A model generated the notes under the pieces. The model saw only the letters and a program-made list of their open reading frames with translations, searched no databases and was not told the origin of the DNA. DNA of 35,429 bases from Clostridia bacterium (lineage in GTDB: Bacteria; Bacillota; Clostridia; Oscillospirales; SIG627). The stretch is from positions 1 through 35,429 of the forward strand of contig JAFWZW010000012.1 of the NCBI GenBank assembly GCA_017517325.1, read 5' to 3'. Position numbers and translations under genes: made by a program. Shown piece after piece: positions 24,336 to 32,166 of the stretch (the stretch's first letter is position 1; each line of letters begins with the position of its first letter).

Positions 24336-25493
24336 ATGAAAATCGGTCTGTTTGGCTTCGGCACCGTTGGTAAGGGTGTTTTCGATATTTTGGAAGAAAG
24401 ACCCGGTATGGACGTAAAATACGTACTGGATCTGCGCCCGCTTCCGGAGGTGACCACCGCCATCGTTACGAAAGATCTCAATCAGATCCTTTCGGATCCC
24501 GAGGTGGATACCGTTGTGGAGCTGATCGGGGGTATGCACCCCGCTTACGAATTTGTTACCGCTTCCCTTAAGGCAGGGAAAAACGTCGTCACCGCCAATA
24601 AGCTGATGGTGAGTATGCACTATGCGGAATTGATCTCTCTGGCAAAGGAGATGGGCGTTTCTCTGCGCTTTTCTGCGGCGGCCGGGGGCGGTATTCCCTG
24701 GCTGGTGAATCTTCAGCGCGCCCATCGGGCAAGCCGCTTGGAATCCGTTTTCGGTATTATGAACGGTACCACCAATTATATTTTGGATTCCATGGATACC
24801 CTGGATAAGGATTTTGACGAGGCTCTGGCAGAGGCACAGCGCTTAGGCTTTGCAGAGGCTGACCCCTCCTCCGATATCGATGGGCTGGATACCCGCCACA
24901 AGACCACCCTTTCCGCCAACATTGCCTTCGGCGTGGCGCTGGAGGATGACAAGGTGGACGCCTTCGGTATCCGCACGGTGAAAAAAGCGGATCTGGATTG
25001 CGCCAAGGAAAAGGGCTATATGCTCAAGCTCATCGGCAAGGCTTGCCGCGTAGGCGCGGCGGGCGATAAGGTTGCCGCCTGGGTTGAGCCTACCCTCGTT
25101 CCGCTGGATACCCCCCAGGGCAATATCCACGGCTGTGATAACATCATCGCCTTTGAGGGAAGCCACATCGGCAAGACCCACTTTATCGGCGCCGGTGCCG
25201 GTCGCTACCCCACGGGCTACGCCGTGGTGCAGGACGTTGTGGATATCTTCTGCGGAAACGCGGGGCTTTACAATGAAGAAATGGCTCTGATGCCCGTTGC
25301 CAACGAAATGGAGTGCCACAAGTATTACCTGCGCACCGATTTTACGGAGGATCCCTTCTTCGCCGCTTTGGAAAAGACCCCTTGGGGCAACGGCTTTGAG
25401 GTGACTTCTTCCGTTCGTGATATGCACGATTTCGCCGCCCGCGCGAAAGTTGCGGGCAAGGAGATCTTCTTCGCAGGCCACCTTGCATTTTAA
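24336..25493 (+). CDS. hom: Homoserine dehydrogenase
   Basis: 385 residues. The N-terminal NAD(P) motif is GLFGFGTVGKGVFDIL. The catalytic domain contains TANKLM, SAAAGGGIPWL, GIMNGTTNYIL, AEADPSSDIDGLDTRHK with the catalytic Asp/Lys, and GAGAGRYPTGYAVVQD. The reaction is aspartate semialdehyde to homoserine, feeding thrC across the gap. The C-terminal region starts like an ACT domain (HKYYLRTDF) but stops after about 55 further residues without a clear ACT fold, so feedback by Thr may be altered. CGGAGG precedes ATG 24336; the open frame upstream to 24129 has no similarity to the family. Confidence 0.95.
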   Translation: MKIGLFGFGTVGKGVFDILEERPGMDVKYVLDLRPLPEVTTAIVTKDLNQILSDPEVDTVVELIGGMHPAYEFVTASLKAGKNVVTANKLMVSMHYAELISLAKEMGVSLRFSAAAGGGIPWLVNLQRAHRASRLESVFGIMNGTTNYILDSMDTLDKDFDEALAEAQRLGFAEADPSSDIDGLDTRHKTTLSANIAFGVALEDDKVDAFGIRTVKKADLDCAKEKGYMLKLIGKACRVGAAGDKVAAWVEPTLVPLDTPQGNIHGCDNIIAFEGSHIGKTHFIGAGAGRYPTGYAVVQDVVDIFCGNAGLYNEEMALMPVANEMECHKYYLRTDFTEDPFFAALEKTPWGNGFEVTSSVRDMHDFAARAKVAGKEIFFAGHLAF

Positions 25494-25603
25494 CACGCCC
25501 TCGCCGCGGGCTTGCAGGGCTGCCGCCCTACGACCCGCTCGGGAACCTTTTTGAAAAAAGGTTCCAAACCTCCAAAAACTTTATGCCGGAAAAATAAAAA
25601 ATG

Positions 25604-25638
25604 AATGCTCTGTACGAACAAGGTGCAGAGCATTTTTT
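25604..25638 (+). terminator. Central hairpin of copy 5 after hom
   Basis: AATGCTCTGTAC / GTGCAGAGCATT stem (one wobble) followed by TTTTT. A plausible terminator for hom. Confidence 0.6.
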
Positions 25639-25694
25639 ATGCAAAACTATAAAACCGTGATGGATGAACGTATTTCTGTTTTTTGGTATAAAGT

Positions 25695-25820
25695 TTCTTT
25701 GCGGAAAGCGAGAAAATGACACAGGTGTCATTTTCGATGTCTTTTCGACCGCCGGAACCCGACTGTGCCGAGCCGAATGGCGATGGCAGAGTCCCGGTTC
25801 CAAGGTGTCACTTTCTTTTC
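25695..25820 (+). repeat. Long inverted-repeat arm, left of the aromatic operon
   Basis: About 125 bases match, in reverse complement, 35305-35429 with only a few differences (for example ACAGGTGTC against ACGGGTGTC and GTCCCGG against GTCACGG). It contains a perfect 11-bp palindrome GAAAATGACAC / GTGTCATTTTC at 25712-25735. No reading frame or transposase is seen in it. Confidence 0.9.
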
Positions 25821-25867
25821 AAAGAAGGAACAAGTTCAAAAGAAGGAACAAAGTTTTCTTTTGAGGG

Positions 25868-25896
25868 TTGACATTTTAGAATCAAAAGATTATAAT
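25868..25896 (+). promoter_or_regulatory. Consensus sigma-A promoter of the Phe/Tyr operon
   Basis: TTGACA (25868-25873), exactly 17 bases, TATAAT (25891-25896): a perfect consensus. Transcription would begin near 25903, about 25 bases before the leader peptide ATG. So strong a promoter suggests that control is exerted later, by attenuation. Confidence 0.92.
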
Positions 25897-25926
25897 ATAG
25901 GAAATTTTTCCGAAGGGAGCCGCAGT

Positions 25927-26001
25927 ATGACCGCATTTTACAGCAACCGATTTTATTACTTTACTGCAGCGAACTGTTTGTGCTCCGGGGAAAAAGATTG
26001 A
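25927..26001 (+). CDS. Phe/Tyr-rich leader peptide
   Basis: A 24-codon frame behind GAAGGGAG. The peptide begins MTAFYSNRFYYFTAA and ends in GEKD; six of codons 4-12 are Phe or Tyr (TTT, TAC, TTT, TAT, TAC, TTT). It lies between a perfect promoter and a strong terminator, ahead of the operon that makes just these two amino acids. Its function is to stall the ribosome when charged tRNA-Phe or tRNA-Tyr is short. The peptide itself probably has no other role. Confidence 0.85.
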   Translation: MTAFYSNRFYYFTAANCLCSGEKD

Positions 26002-26075
26002 AAGAAACCCGAATCAAAGCAAATAGTTCGCATTTCGTGCGTACCCGCAAGGGCGCGTGTGAATTGCGATTTTTT
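25969..26075 (+). promoter_or_regulatory. Transcription attenuator of the Phe/Tyr operon
   Basis: Two exclusive structures can be drawn. Antiterminator: GCGAACTGTTTG (25969-25980, inside the leader frame) pairs with CAAATAGTTCGC (26020-26031) over 12 bp with one wobble. Terminator: 26028-26069 followed by six T. The two overlap at 26028-26031, so the antiterminator unpairs the terminator base and separates its upper stem from the T-run. A ribosome stalled on codons 4-11 leaves 25969-25980 free; one reaching the stop codon at 25999 covers or passes it and lets the terminator form. The logic is that of the trp/phe attenuators; the pairing is drawn by eye. Confidence 0.82.
26028..26075 (+). terminator. 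Attenuator terminator hairpin
   Basis: Stem arms 26028-26046 and 26051-26069 pair over about 17 of 19 positions (two mismatches, several G-U pairs), closed by CCC/GGG and a GCAA (GNRA) tetraloop, then TTTTTT. It stands 30 bases before the first structural gene. Confidence 0.88.
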
Positions 26076-26104
26076 ATTTTCGGGAGAAAATGGGAGGAAT
26101 CAAA

Positions 26105-27292
26105 ATGATTTCACAAAAAATGTTAAAGCTGGGCCAGCAAAGCTCGGTGATCCGTGCTATTTCCGAATACGGCAACAAGAGAAAAAAGGAGATCGGCGCC
26201 GAAAACGTGTACGATTTTTCCCTTGGCAATCCCAGCATCCCCGCCCCCGAGGTGATCGGGGATACCTTGAAGGAGCTTCTTGATACCATGCCCCCCTGCG
26301 CCCTCCACGGCTATACCTCTTCCGCGGGCAGTATGGAAGCAAGGGAAGCCATTGCCGCCCATATCCGTGCGCGTTTTGGCGCACCTGCAGACGGAGCCCA
26401 TATCTATATGACCTGCGGCGCCGCCGCCAGCCTTACCATCTCTCTTCACGCACTTTTAAACGAAGGGGAAGAGGTGGTGGTGCCCGCCCCCTTTTTCCCC
26501 GAATATCGGGTCTTTGTTGAAAAAGCGGGGGGCAAGCTGGTGCCCGTGCCCTGCCACCAGCCCTCCTTCCAGTTAAATTTGGAAGCTATGGCGGAAGCCA
26601 TTACCGAAAAGACCAAGGTGGTGCTCCTGAACTCCCCCAATAATCCCACTGGCGCCGTCTATACCCGTGAAAGTCTGGAGGCTCTTGCAGAGCTTCTGAA
26701 GAAAAAGGAAGGAGAATACGGCACCGAGATCTTCCTTCTCACCGACGAGCCCTACCGCGAGCTTTATTACGGCGAAGGGCTTCTCCCCTGGCTCCCTTCC
26801 GTTTACGATCGCACCGTGGTGGGCTATTCCTACAGCAAATCCCTTTCTCTGCCCGGTGAACGCATCGGCTATATCTTCGTTTCTCCCACCTGTCCCGATG
26901 CGGAGCTGGTCTTTGCCGCCGTTTGCGGTGCAGGCAGAAGCCTCGGCTTCGTGTGTGCCCCTTCTATGTGGCAGCACCTGGTCACCCGCGTGCAGGGGGT
27001 TACCTCCGACGTGGAGGAATACCGCGGCAATATGCAGATCCTTGCAGGTGCCCTGAGTGAAATGGGGTACGTAGTGACCCCGCCCGAAGGCGCCTTCTAC
27101 CTCTTCGTAAAAGCCTTGGAGGAGGATGCCGCCGCCTTCTGTGAGCGCGCCAAAAAGTACGAATTGCTTCTGGTCCCCAGCGATTCCTTCGGTGTGCCGG
27201 GCTTTGTGCGCATTGCCTATTGCGTCAGCCGCGAGACCATTGAAAAGAGCCTTCCTGCCTTTCGTAAATTGATGGAGGAATACAAGAAATGA
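26105..27292 (+). CDS. Class I/II aminotransferase, probably aromatic amino acid aminotransferase
   Basis: 395 residues, fold type I PLP enzyme. Seen are NSPNNPTGAVYT, TDEPYRELYY (PLP-binding Asp and Tyr), the Schiff-base lysine in SYSKSLSLPGERIGYIF (K245), and a C-terminal FVRIAYCVS with the carboxylate-binding Arg. As the first gene of the Phe/Tyr operon it likely transaminates phenylpyruvate and 4-hydroxyphenylpyruvate; aspartate aminotransferase activity is the alternative. ATG 26105 follows GGGAGGAATC; an upstream ATG at 26090 would include that RBS. Its stop overlaps the pheA start (ATGA). Confidence 0.88.
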   Translation: MISQKMLKLGQQSSVIRAISEYGNKRKKEIGAENVYDFSLGNPSIPAPEVIGDTLKELLDTMPPCALHGYTSSAGSMEAREAIAAHIRARFGAPADGAHIYMTCGAAASLTISLHALLNEGEEVVVPAPFFPEYRVFVEKAGGKLVPVPCHQPSFQLNLEAMAEAITEKTKVVLLNSPNNPTGAVYTRESLEALAELLKKKEGEYGTEIFLLTDEPYRELYYGEGLLPWLPSVYDRTVVGYSYSKSLSLPGERIGYIFVSPTCPDAELVFAAVCGAGRSLGFVCAPSMWQHLVTRVQGVTSDVEEYRGNMQILAGALSEMGYVVTPPEGAFYLFVKALEEDAAAFCERAKKYELLLVPSDSFGVPGFVRIAYCVSRETIEKSLPAFRKLMEEYKK

Positions 27293-28377
27293 ACGATCTG
27301 GAAGAAGCCCGCCGCGATATAGACCGCATCGACAAGGAAATGGCCCGCCTGTTTCAGGAGCGAATGGGTGCGGCAAAGAAGGTGGCTCTGTATAAGAAAA
27401 AAACGGGGATGCCCATTTTCGACGCCGCCCGTGAGGACGCCATTCTGGCTCGCGGCGCAGAGCGTGTGGAGGACGATGCTCTCCGTGGGTATTACAAAAA
27501 CTATCTCCACGCCGTAATGGATATTTCCAAGGCCTATCAGGCACGGCTCATCGACGGTATGCACGTGGCCTTTTCGGGGGTGCCCGGTGCCTTTGCGGAA
27601 ATTGCCGCAAAGCGCATTTTCCCCCAAGGCTCCCCCGTGGGCTTTCGGAATTTTGAAGAGGCATACCGCGCCGTGGAGGAGGGTCGCTGTGACGCCGCCG
27701 TTCTCCCCCTTGAAAACAGCACAAACGGTGACGTGGGCACGGTCATGGATCTTGCCTTCTTCGGCTCTCTTGCCATCAACGGCATCTACGACATTCAGGT
27801 GGAGCAAAACCTTTTGGCAAAAAAGGAGGCTACCCTTTCGGATATCAAGACCGTTATCAGCCACCCTCAGGCCTTAGGTCAAAGTGCAGGGTTTATTAAG
27901 GAAAAGGGCTTTATGACCCGTGAGGTGGAAAACACCGCCCTTGCCGCCAAAATGGTGGCGGAATCGGGAGATAAGAGCCTTGCCGCCCTCGGCAGTACGG
28001 AAGCGGCCGCCAACTACGGGCTTCAGGTGCTCTGCCCTCACGTTCACGATAAAGGGGGGAATACCACCCGCTTTGCGGTGTTTGCCCCCACCCCCAAGGC
28101 ATCGGGTGCCGAGGATCGGCAGTTCGTAATGGTCTTTACCGTAAAGAACGAGGCGGGCGCCCTTGCAAAGGCGGTATCCGCCATCGGTACCCACGGCTTT
28201 AACCTCCGTGCCATTAAGAGCCGCCCCACCAAGAAGCTCACCTGGGAGTATTACTTCTTCTGCGAAGGGGAAGGCGTGATCCACAGCCCCGAAGGGGAAG
28301 AGATGCTCTTGAAGCTGAAGGAAAACTGCAACGATCTGAAGGTCGTGGGCGCATTTGAAAGAGAAAGCGTATTGTAA
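27289..28377 (+). CDS. pheA: Bifunctional chorismate mutase / prephenate dehydratase
   Basis: A 362-residue P-protein. Domains: AroQ-type chorismate mutase (about 1-85, LEEARRDIDRIDKEMARLFQERM), prephenate dehydratase (about 92-268, with the catalytic TRF at 260-262 in NTTRFAVF), and a C-terminal ACT domain (about 278-355) holding the Phe-binding LRAIKSRP motif. It makes phenylpyruvate from chorismate and is expected to be inhibited by Phe. It overlaps the aminotransferase by 4 bases; aroB follows 6 bases later. It provides the only chorismate mutase seen, so TyrA depends on it too. Confidence 0.97.
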   Translation: MNDLEEARRDIDRIDKEMARLFQERMGAAKKVALYKKKTGMPIFDAAREDAILARGAERVEDDALRGYYKNYLHAVMDISKAYQARLIDGMHVAFSGVPGAFAEIAAKRIFPQGSPVGFRNFEEAYRAVEEGRCDAAVLPLENSTNGDVGTVMDLAFFGSLAINGIYDIQVEQNLLAKKEATLSDIKTVISHPQALGQSAGFIKEKGFMTREVENTALAAKMVAESGDKSLAALGSTEAAANYGLQVLCPHVHDKGGNTTRFAVFAPTPKASGAEDRQFVMVFTVKNEAGALAKAVSAIGTHGFNLRAIKSRPTKKLTWEYYFFCEGEGVIHSPEGEEMLLKLKENCNDLKVVGAFERESVL

Positions 28378-28383
28378 ATTGCT

Positions 28384-29400
28384 ATGAGAATCAACGTTAA
28401 GACCGGTATGGGCGAATATCCCGTTTTTATAGAACGAGGCGGGCTTTCCCGCTTGGGAGAGCTTTTCTCCCTTGACCGTAAGTGTATGATCGTCACCGAC
28501 GAAAACATCCCCCAAAGCCTTGTGGAAGCGGCAGAGGGCGCCTGTGGTGAGGCGCACCGCTTCGTCATCACCCCCGGGGAGCATTCCAAGACTCTGGCCT
28601 CCTTTGAGGCCTGCCTTGAAAAAATGCTGGCTGCCTCCTTTACCAGAGGAGATTGCGTCATCGCTTTAGGCGGCGGCGTGGTGGGGGATCTGGCGGGCTT
28701 TATTGCCTCCGCCTATTTAAGAGGGGTGGATTTTTACAATATCCCCACCACCGTGCTCTCTCAGGTGGATTCCTCCGTTGGGGGCAAGGTAGCGGTGAAT
28801 TTCCGTGGCCTTAAGAATATGGTAGGTGCCTTTTACCCACCAAGGGGCGTTCTGGTGGATCTGGATACCCTTGCCACCCTTCCCCCTCGGCACGTGGCCG
28901 CAGGTCTTGCAGAAGCGGTGAAAATGGGTCTTTCTCTGGATGAATCCCTCTTTCGTCTTTTTGAAGAGGGCGACCCCCACGCAAAGCTTGAGACCGTCAT
29001 TGAAAAGAGCCTTCTTGCCAAAGCGGCGGTGGTAGAAGCCGACGAGCGTGAGGGGGGCATCCGCAAGGTGTTGAACTTCGGTCATACTTTGGCTCACGCT
29101 GTAGAAAGCGAAAGCCACAAGGGGGATAGCCCCCTCTACCACGGGGAATGCGTTGCCTTGGGTATGATCCCTATGTGCACCCAAGAGGTGCGGGCAAGGC
29201 TCATTCCCGTTTTGGAAAAATTAGGGCTCCCCACCGCCTGCCCCTTTGATTACGGAACGCTGATTTCCGCTATGGGGCACGATAAAAAAATGAAGGGTGA
29301 TTCCATTTCGGTGATCCGTGTGGAAAAGGTGGGAGAATACCGCATCGATACTCTTCCCTTTACCCAATTTGCTGAAGAAGTGAAAGGCTTGAAGCTATGA
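28384..29400 (+). CDS. aroB: 3-Dehydroquinate synthase
   Basis: A 338-residue NAD- and zinc-dependent cyclase that turns DAHP into 3-dehydroquinate. NAD-binding GGGVVGDLAGFIAS, substrate-binding PTTVLSQVDSSVGGKVAVN, and zinc ligands in GLAEAVKMG (Glu), NFGHTLAHAVE (His) and YHGECVALGM (His) are all present. Slightly shorter than the usual 345-360. Its RBS is weak (AGAGAAAG at the end of pheA), so translation probably relies on the upstream gene. Overlaps aroC by 4 bases. Confidence 0.97.
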   Translation: MRINVKTGMGEYPVFIERGGLSRLGELFSLDRKCMIVTDENIPQSLVEAAEGACGEAHRFVITPGEHSKTLASFEACLEKMLAASFTRGDCVIALGGGVVGDLAGFIASAYLRGVDFYNIPTTVLSQVDSSVGGKVAVNFRGLKNMVGAFYPPRGVLVDLDTLATLPPRHVAAGLAEAVKMGLSLDESLFRLFEEGDPHAKLETVIEKSLLAKAAVVEADEREGGIRKVLNFGHTLAHAVESESHKGDSPLYHGECVALGMIPMCTQEVRARLIPVLEKLGLPTACPFDYGTLISAMGHDKKMKGDSISVIRVEKVGEYRIDTLPFTQFAEEVKGLKL

Positions 29401-30500
29401 AAAATACCTTTGGAACCGCCGTTTCCCTGACCCTGTTCGGTGAGAGCCACGGGGCGGAGATCGGCTGTGTCATCGACGGCCTTGCCCCCGGCATTCCCGT
29501 TTCCGAGGAGAGGATTGCCGCGGCTCTTTCCCGCCGCAGACCCAGCGGTGCCATTTCCACGGGGCGGCAGGAGCCCGACCCCTTCCGCATCGTCAGCGGC
29601 GTTTACAACGGAAAGACAAGCGGCACGCCCCTTTGCATTCTCATTCCCAATACCACCCAGCGTTCCTCGGATTACGCCGCCTTTACCCGTCTGCGCCCCG
29701 GTCACGCGGATCTTACTGCCTTTCAGAAGTATCACGGCTATCAGGACCCCCGCGGCGGCGGTCACTTTTCAGGGCGCATTACCGCGCCTCTGGTTGCCGC
29801 AGGTGCCATTTTTACCGATGCTCTTCTTAAAAAGGGCATTGCCATCGGTACCCGAATCCGCCGTATTGCAGGGGTGCAGGATCGCCCCTTTGAAGACCTT
29901 GAAGCCGATCTTGCCCTGCTTCAGAGCCGCCCCTTCCCCGTATTGGATGAAGCCGCGGGCGAAAAAATGCAGGAAGTAATCTTGGAAGCCAAAAAAGATG
30001 GAGATAGCGTGGGCGGCGTTTTGGAGACCGTAGTTTTAGGAATGCCCGCAGGCGTGGGCGAGCCTTGGTTTGATTCCATGGAAAGCTCCCTTTCCCGCGC
30101 ACTCTTTGCCGTACCCGCCGTAAAGGGCGTGGAATTTGGCGACGGCTTTGCCCTTTCGGATATGCGTGGCAGTGAAGCAAACGACCCCATCTGCCTTGAC
30201 GAAAAGGGAACGATCACCACCCGCACCAACCGAAACGGCGGCATCAACGGAGGGATCACCAACGGTGCGCCTTTGCGCTTCGCCTGCGCCGTGAAGCCTA
30301 CTCCTACCCTTTTAAGGGAGCAGGATTCCGTAGACTATGCCACGGGTGAGACCATTCGCCTTTCCTCAGGCGGCAGACACGATCCCTGTATCGTGCACCG
30401 CGCCGCGGTGGTGGTGGAAAGCGTGACCGCGCTCGTTCTGGCAGACGCCCTTGCCGCCCGCTTCGGAACGGACTGGCTGGCTCCGGAGGCGGAAAAATGA
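29397..30500 (+). CDS. aroC: Chorismate synthase
   Basis: A 367-residue FMN-dependent enzyme converting EPSP to chorismate. The N-terminal signature FGESHGAEIGCVIDGLAPG, the flavin/substrate loop RRRPSGAISTGRQEPD, the central RPGHADLTAFQKY with RGGGHFSGRITAPL, and TNRNGGINGGITNG are visible. The RGGGHFSGR form instead of the commoner ERSSARET variant marks the clostridial/archaeal-like subgroup. ATGA overlaps on both sides place it firmly in the operon. Confidence 0.97.
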   Translation: MKNTFGTAVSLTLFGESHGAEIGCVIDGLAPGIPVSEERIAAALSRRRPSGAISTGRQEPDPFRIVSGVYNGKTSGTPLCILIPNTTQRSSDYAAFTRLRPGHADLTAFQKYHGYQDPRGGGHFSGRITAPLVAAGAIFTDALLKKGIAIGTRIRRIAGVQDRPFEDLEADLALLQSRPFPVLDEAAGEKMQEVILEAKKDGDSVGGVLETVVLGMPAGVGEPWFDSMESSLSRALFAVPAVKGVEFGDGFALSDMRGSEANDPICLDEKGTITTRTNRNGGINGGITNGAPLRFACAVKPTPTLLREQDSVDYATGETIRLSSGGRHDPCIVHRAAVVVESVTALVLADALAARFGTDWLAPEAEK

Positions 30501-31729
30501 AATTCGGTCTCATCGGTGAGAAGTTAGGGCACAGCTTCTCCAAGCCCATTCACGAGGCCATCGGCCTTTACGAATACGAGATCTGCCCCATCGAGCGTGA
30601 AAAGTTAGACGATTTTCTCACCAGAAGGGAATTTCGGGGCATTAACGTGACCATTCCCTATAAGCGGGACGTGATCCCTTATTTAAAAGAAATTTCTCCC
30701 GAAGCGGTGCTTTGCGATGCGGTGAATACCGTGGTCAACCGCGACGGTGAGCTTTACGGCTACAATACCGACCTGATGGGAATGAAGGCTCTCCTTCATA
30801 AAGGGGGCATTGCCGCCACAGGGAAAAAGGTTTTGATCCTCGGCTCCGGCGGTACCTCGGGCACGGCTCTTGCCCTTTGTAAAAGCCTTGGTGCGGAGCG
30901 GGTGCATCGGGTAAGTCGCTCGGGTCGTGACGGCTGTATTACCTACGAGGAGGCCTACGCCCTGACCGATACCCAGGTGATCATCAATACCACCCCCTGC
31001 GGAATGTTCCCCAATGCTGATGCCTGCCCCGTGGAGCTCTCCCGCTTTCCTTCTCTTTCGGGGGTGGCGGATGCCATCTATAACCCCCTGAAGACCAAAT
31101 TTATTTTAGAAGCGGAAAAAAGAGGGATCCCTGCCGTTGGCGGCCTTTATATGCTGGTGGCACAAGCGGTATACGCCGCCGCCATCTTTACCGATACCCC
31201 CGCTCTGGTGGAGCGGATCGACCCCATTTATACTTCTCTTTTGCGTCAGAAGCAAAATATCGTTCTCCTTGGTATGCCCGGCTGCGGTAAAAGCACCTTG
31301 GGCAAGGCCTTGGCAAAGGAAATGGGGAAGGACTTTTTCGACAGCGATGAAGAGATCGAGACCCAAACGGGTCGTCACCCTTCCGTTATCATCCGTGAGG
31401 ATGGGGAACCGGTCTTTCGGGATCGGGAAGCGGAGGCCATCTTCGCTCTTTCCGCCCGTCAGGGTGCGGTGATCGCTACGGGCGGCGGCGCCGTACTTCG
31501 TGAGGAAAACGTGGAAAACCTGCGGGCAAACGGCATTCTCATCTTTTTGGATGCCCCCCTTGAGACCCTGCAGGCAACCTCCGACCGTCCCCTTTCCGCC
31601 GACCCTGCGTCTCTGGCCCGCCGCTACGAGGAGCGCTATGAAAAATACCGTGCCGCCGCGCATCTTCACGTTCCCGTCAGTCGGGACGTAGAGGCAAATC
31701 TTGCGGCCATCAAAAAGGAACTTATATGA
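30497..31729 (+). CDS. Shikimate dehydrogenase / shikimate kinase fusion (AroE-AroK)
   Basis: 410 residues carrying two consecutive enzymes. Residues 1 to ~245 are shikimate dehydrogenase: GHSFSKPIHE, NVTIPYKRD with catalytic K56, NTD with D92, and NADP motif GSGGTSGTAL. Residues ~252-410 are shikimate kinase: Walker A GMPGCGKST (259-267), DSDEEIE (D284), the Arg-containing EPVFRDREAEA and GGGAVLR (329-335). No stop or frameshift separates them and the linker is only about 8 residues. The fusion couples the steps dehydroshikimate to shikimate to shikimate 3-phosphate. No separate aroE or aroK lies in the window. ATGA overlaps join it to aroC and aroQ. Confidence 0.95.
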   Translation: MKFGLIGEKLGHSFSKPIHEAIGLYEYEICPIEREKLDDFLTRREFRGINVTIPYKRDVIPYLKEISPEAVLCDAVNTVVNRDGELYGYNTDLMGMKALLHKGGIAATGKKVLILGSGGTSGTALALCKSLGAERVHRVSRSGRDGCITYEEAYALTDTQVIINTTPCGMFPNADACPVELSRFPSLSGVADAIYNPLKTKFILEAEKRGIPAVGGLYMLVAQAVYAAAIFTDTPALVERIDPIYTSLLRQKQNIVLLGMPGCGKSTLGKALAKEMGKDFFDSDEEIETQTGRHPSVIIREDGEPVFRDREAEAIFALSARQGAVIATGGGAVLREENVENLRANGILIFLDAPLETLQATSDRPLSADPASLARRYEERYEKYRAAAHLHVPVSRDVEANLAAIKKELI

Positions 31730-32166
31730 AAATTCTTGTGATCAACGGGCCCAATCTGAACTTTTTGGGCATTCGTGAGCCCCAGCATTACGGCAACGAA
31801 ACCTACGAGGATCTGTGCCGACTGATTCGCGACCACGCCCAAAAGAGAGGGGTGGAGGTGGAGATCCTTCAGTCCAACCACGAGGGGGATCTGGTGGATG
31901 CCATTCAAAGCGCCTACGGAACCGCCGCGGGGATCGTGATCAACCCCGCCGCCTATACCCACACCAGCGTTGCCATTTTGGATGCGGTGAAATCCGTTTC
32001 CGTTCCCACGGTGGAGGTGCATATCTCCAAGGTGTCGGAGCGGGAGGACTTCCGTCAGGTAAGTTTTATTCGCTCTGCCTGCATCGCCACCATTACGGGC
32101 AGAGGCTTTCAGGGGTATTTAGATGCTATGGATCTGCTTTTGAACGGGGGCGAAAAGGCCCTATGA
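31726..32166 (+). CDS. aroQ: 3-Dehydroquinate dehydratase, type II
   Basis: A 146-residue flavodoxin-like dodecameric enzyme. The N-terminus ILVINGPNLNFLGIREPQHYG includes the catalytic Arg and Tyr on the mobile loop; INPAAYTHTSVAILDAV and VEVHISKVSEREDFR follow, with the general-acid His. Length is typical. It makes 3-dehydroshikimate for the following dehydrogenase step. Start and stop overlap both neighbours by 4 bases. Confidence 0.97.
   Translation: MKILVINGPNLNFLGIREPQHYGNETYEDLCRLIRDHAQKRGVEVEILQSNHEGDLVDAIQSAYGTAAGIVINPAAYTHTSVAILDAVKSVSVPTVEVHISKVSEREDFRQVSFIRSACIATITGRGFQGYLDAMDLLLNGGEKAL

Larger units (their letters stand above)
25495..25860. repeat. Dispersed intergenic element, copy 5, joined to an inverted-repeat unit
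   Basis: 25542-25565 (GGAACCTTTTT / AAAAAGGTTCC) and the central hairpin 25604-25634 match copy 3; in the hairpin GTAC has become GTGC, which keeps pairing through a G-U. The linker GTGATGGATGAACGTATT follows. The right part (25695-25820) is a different unit repeated in inverted orientation at the end of the window. Near 25820-25858 the TTCAAA-GAAGGAAC motif occurs twice. This fills most of the hom-aromatic operon gap. Confidence 0.8.

Noticed and set aside
70-25860. The recurrent hairpins as a CRISPR array or as insertion sequences
   Set aside because: Copies are thousands of bases apart, have no spacers and no coding content, and sit at gene ends like terminators.
31815-32162. N-terminal extension of AroA
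   Set aside because: This part is the other frame of aroQ; the family N-terminus and the ATGA overlap fix the start at 32163.
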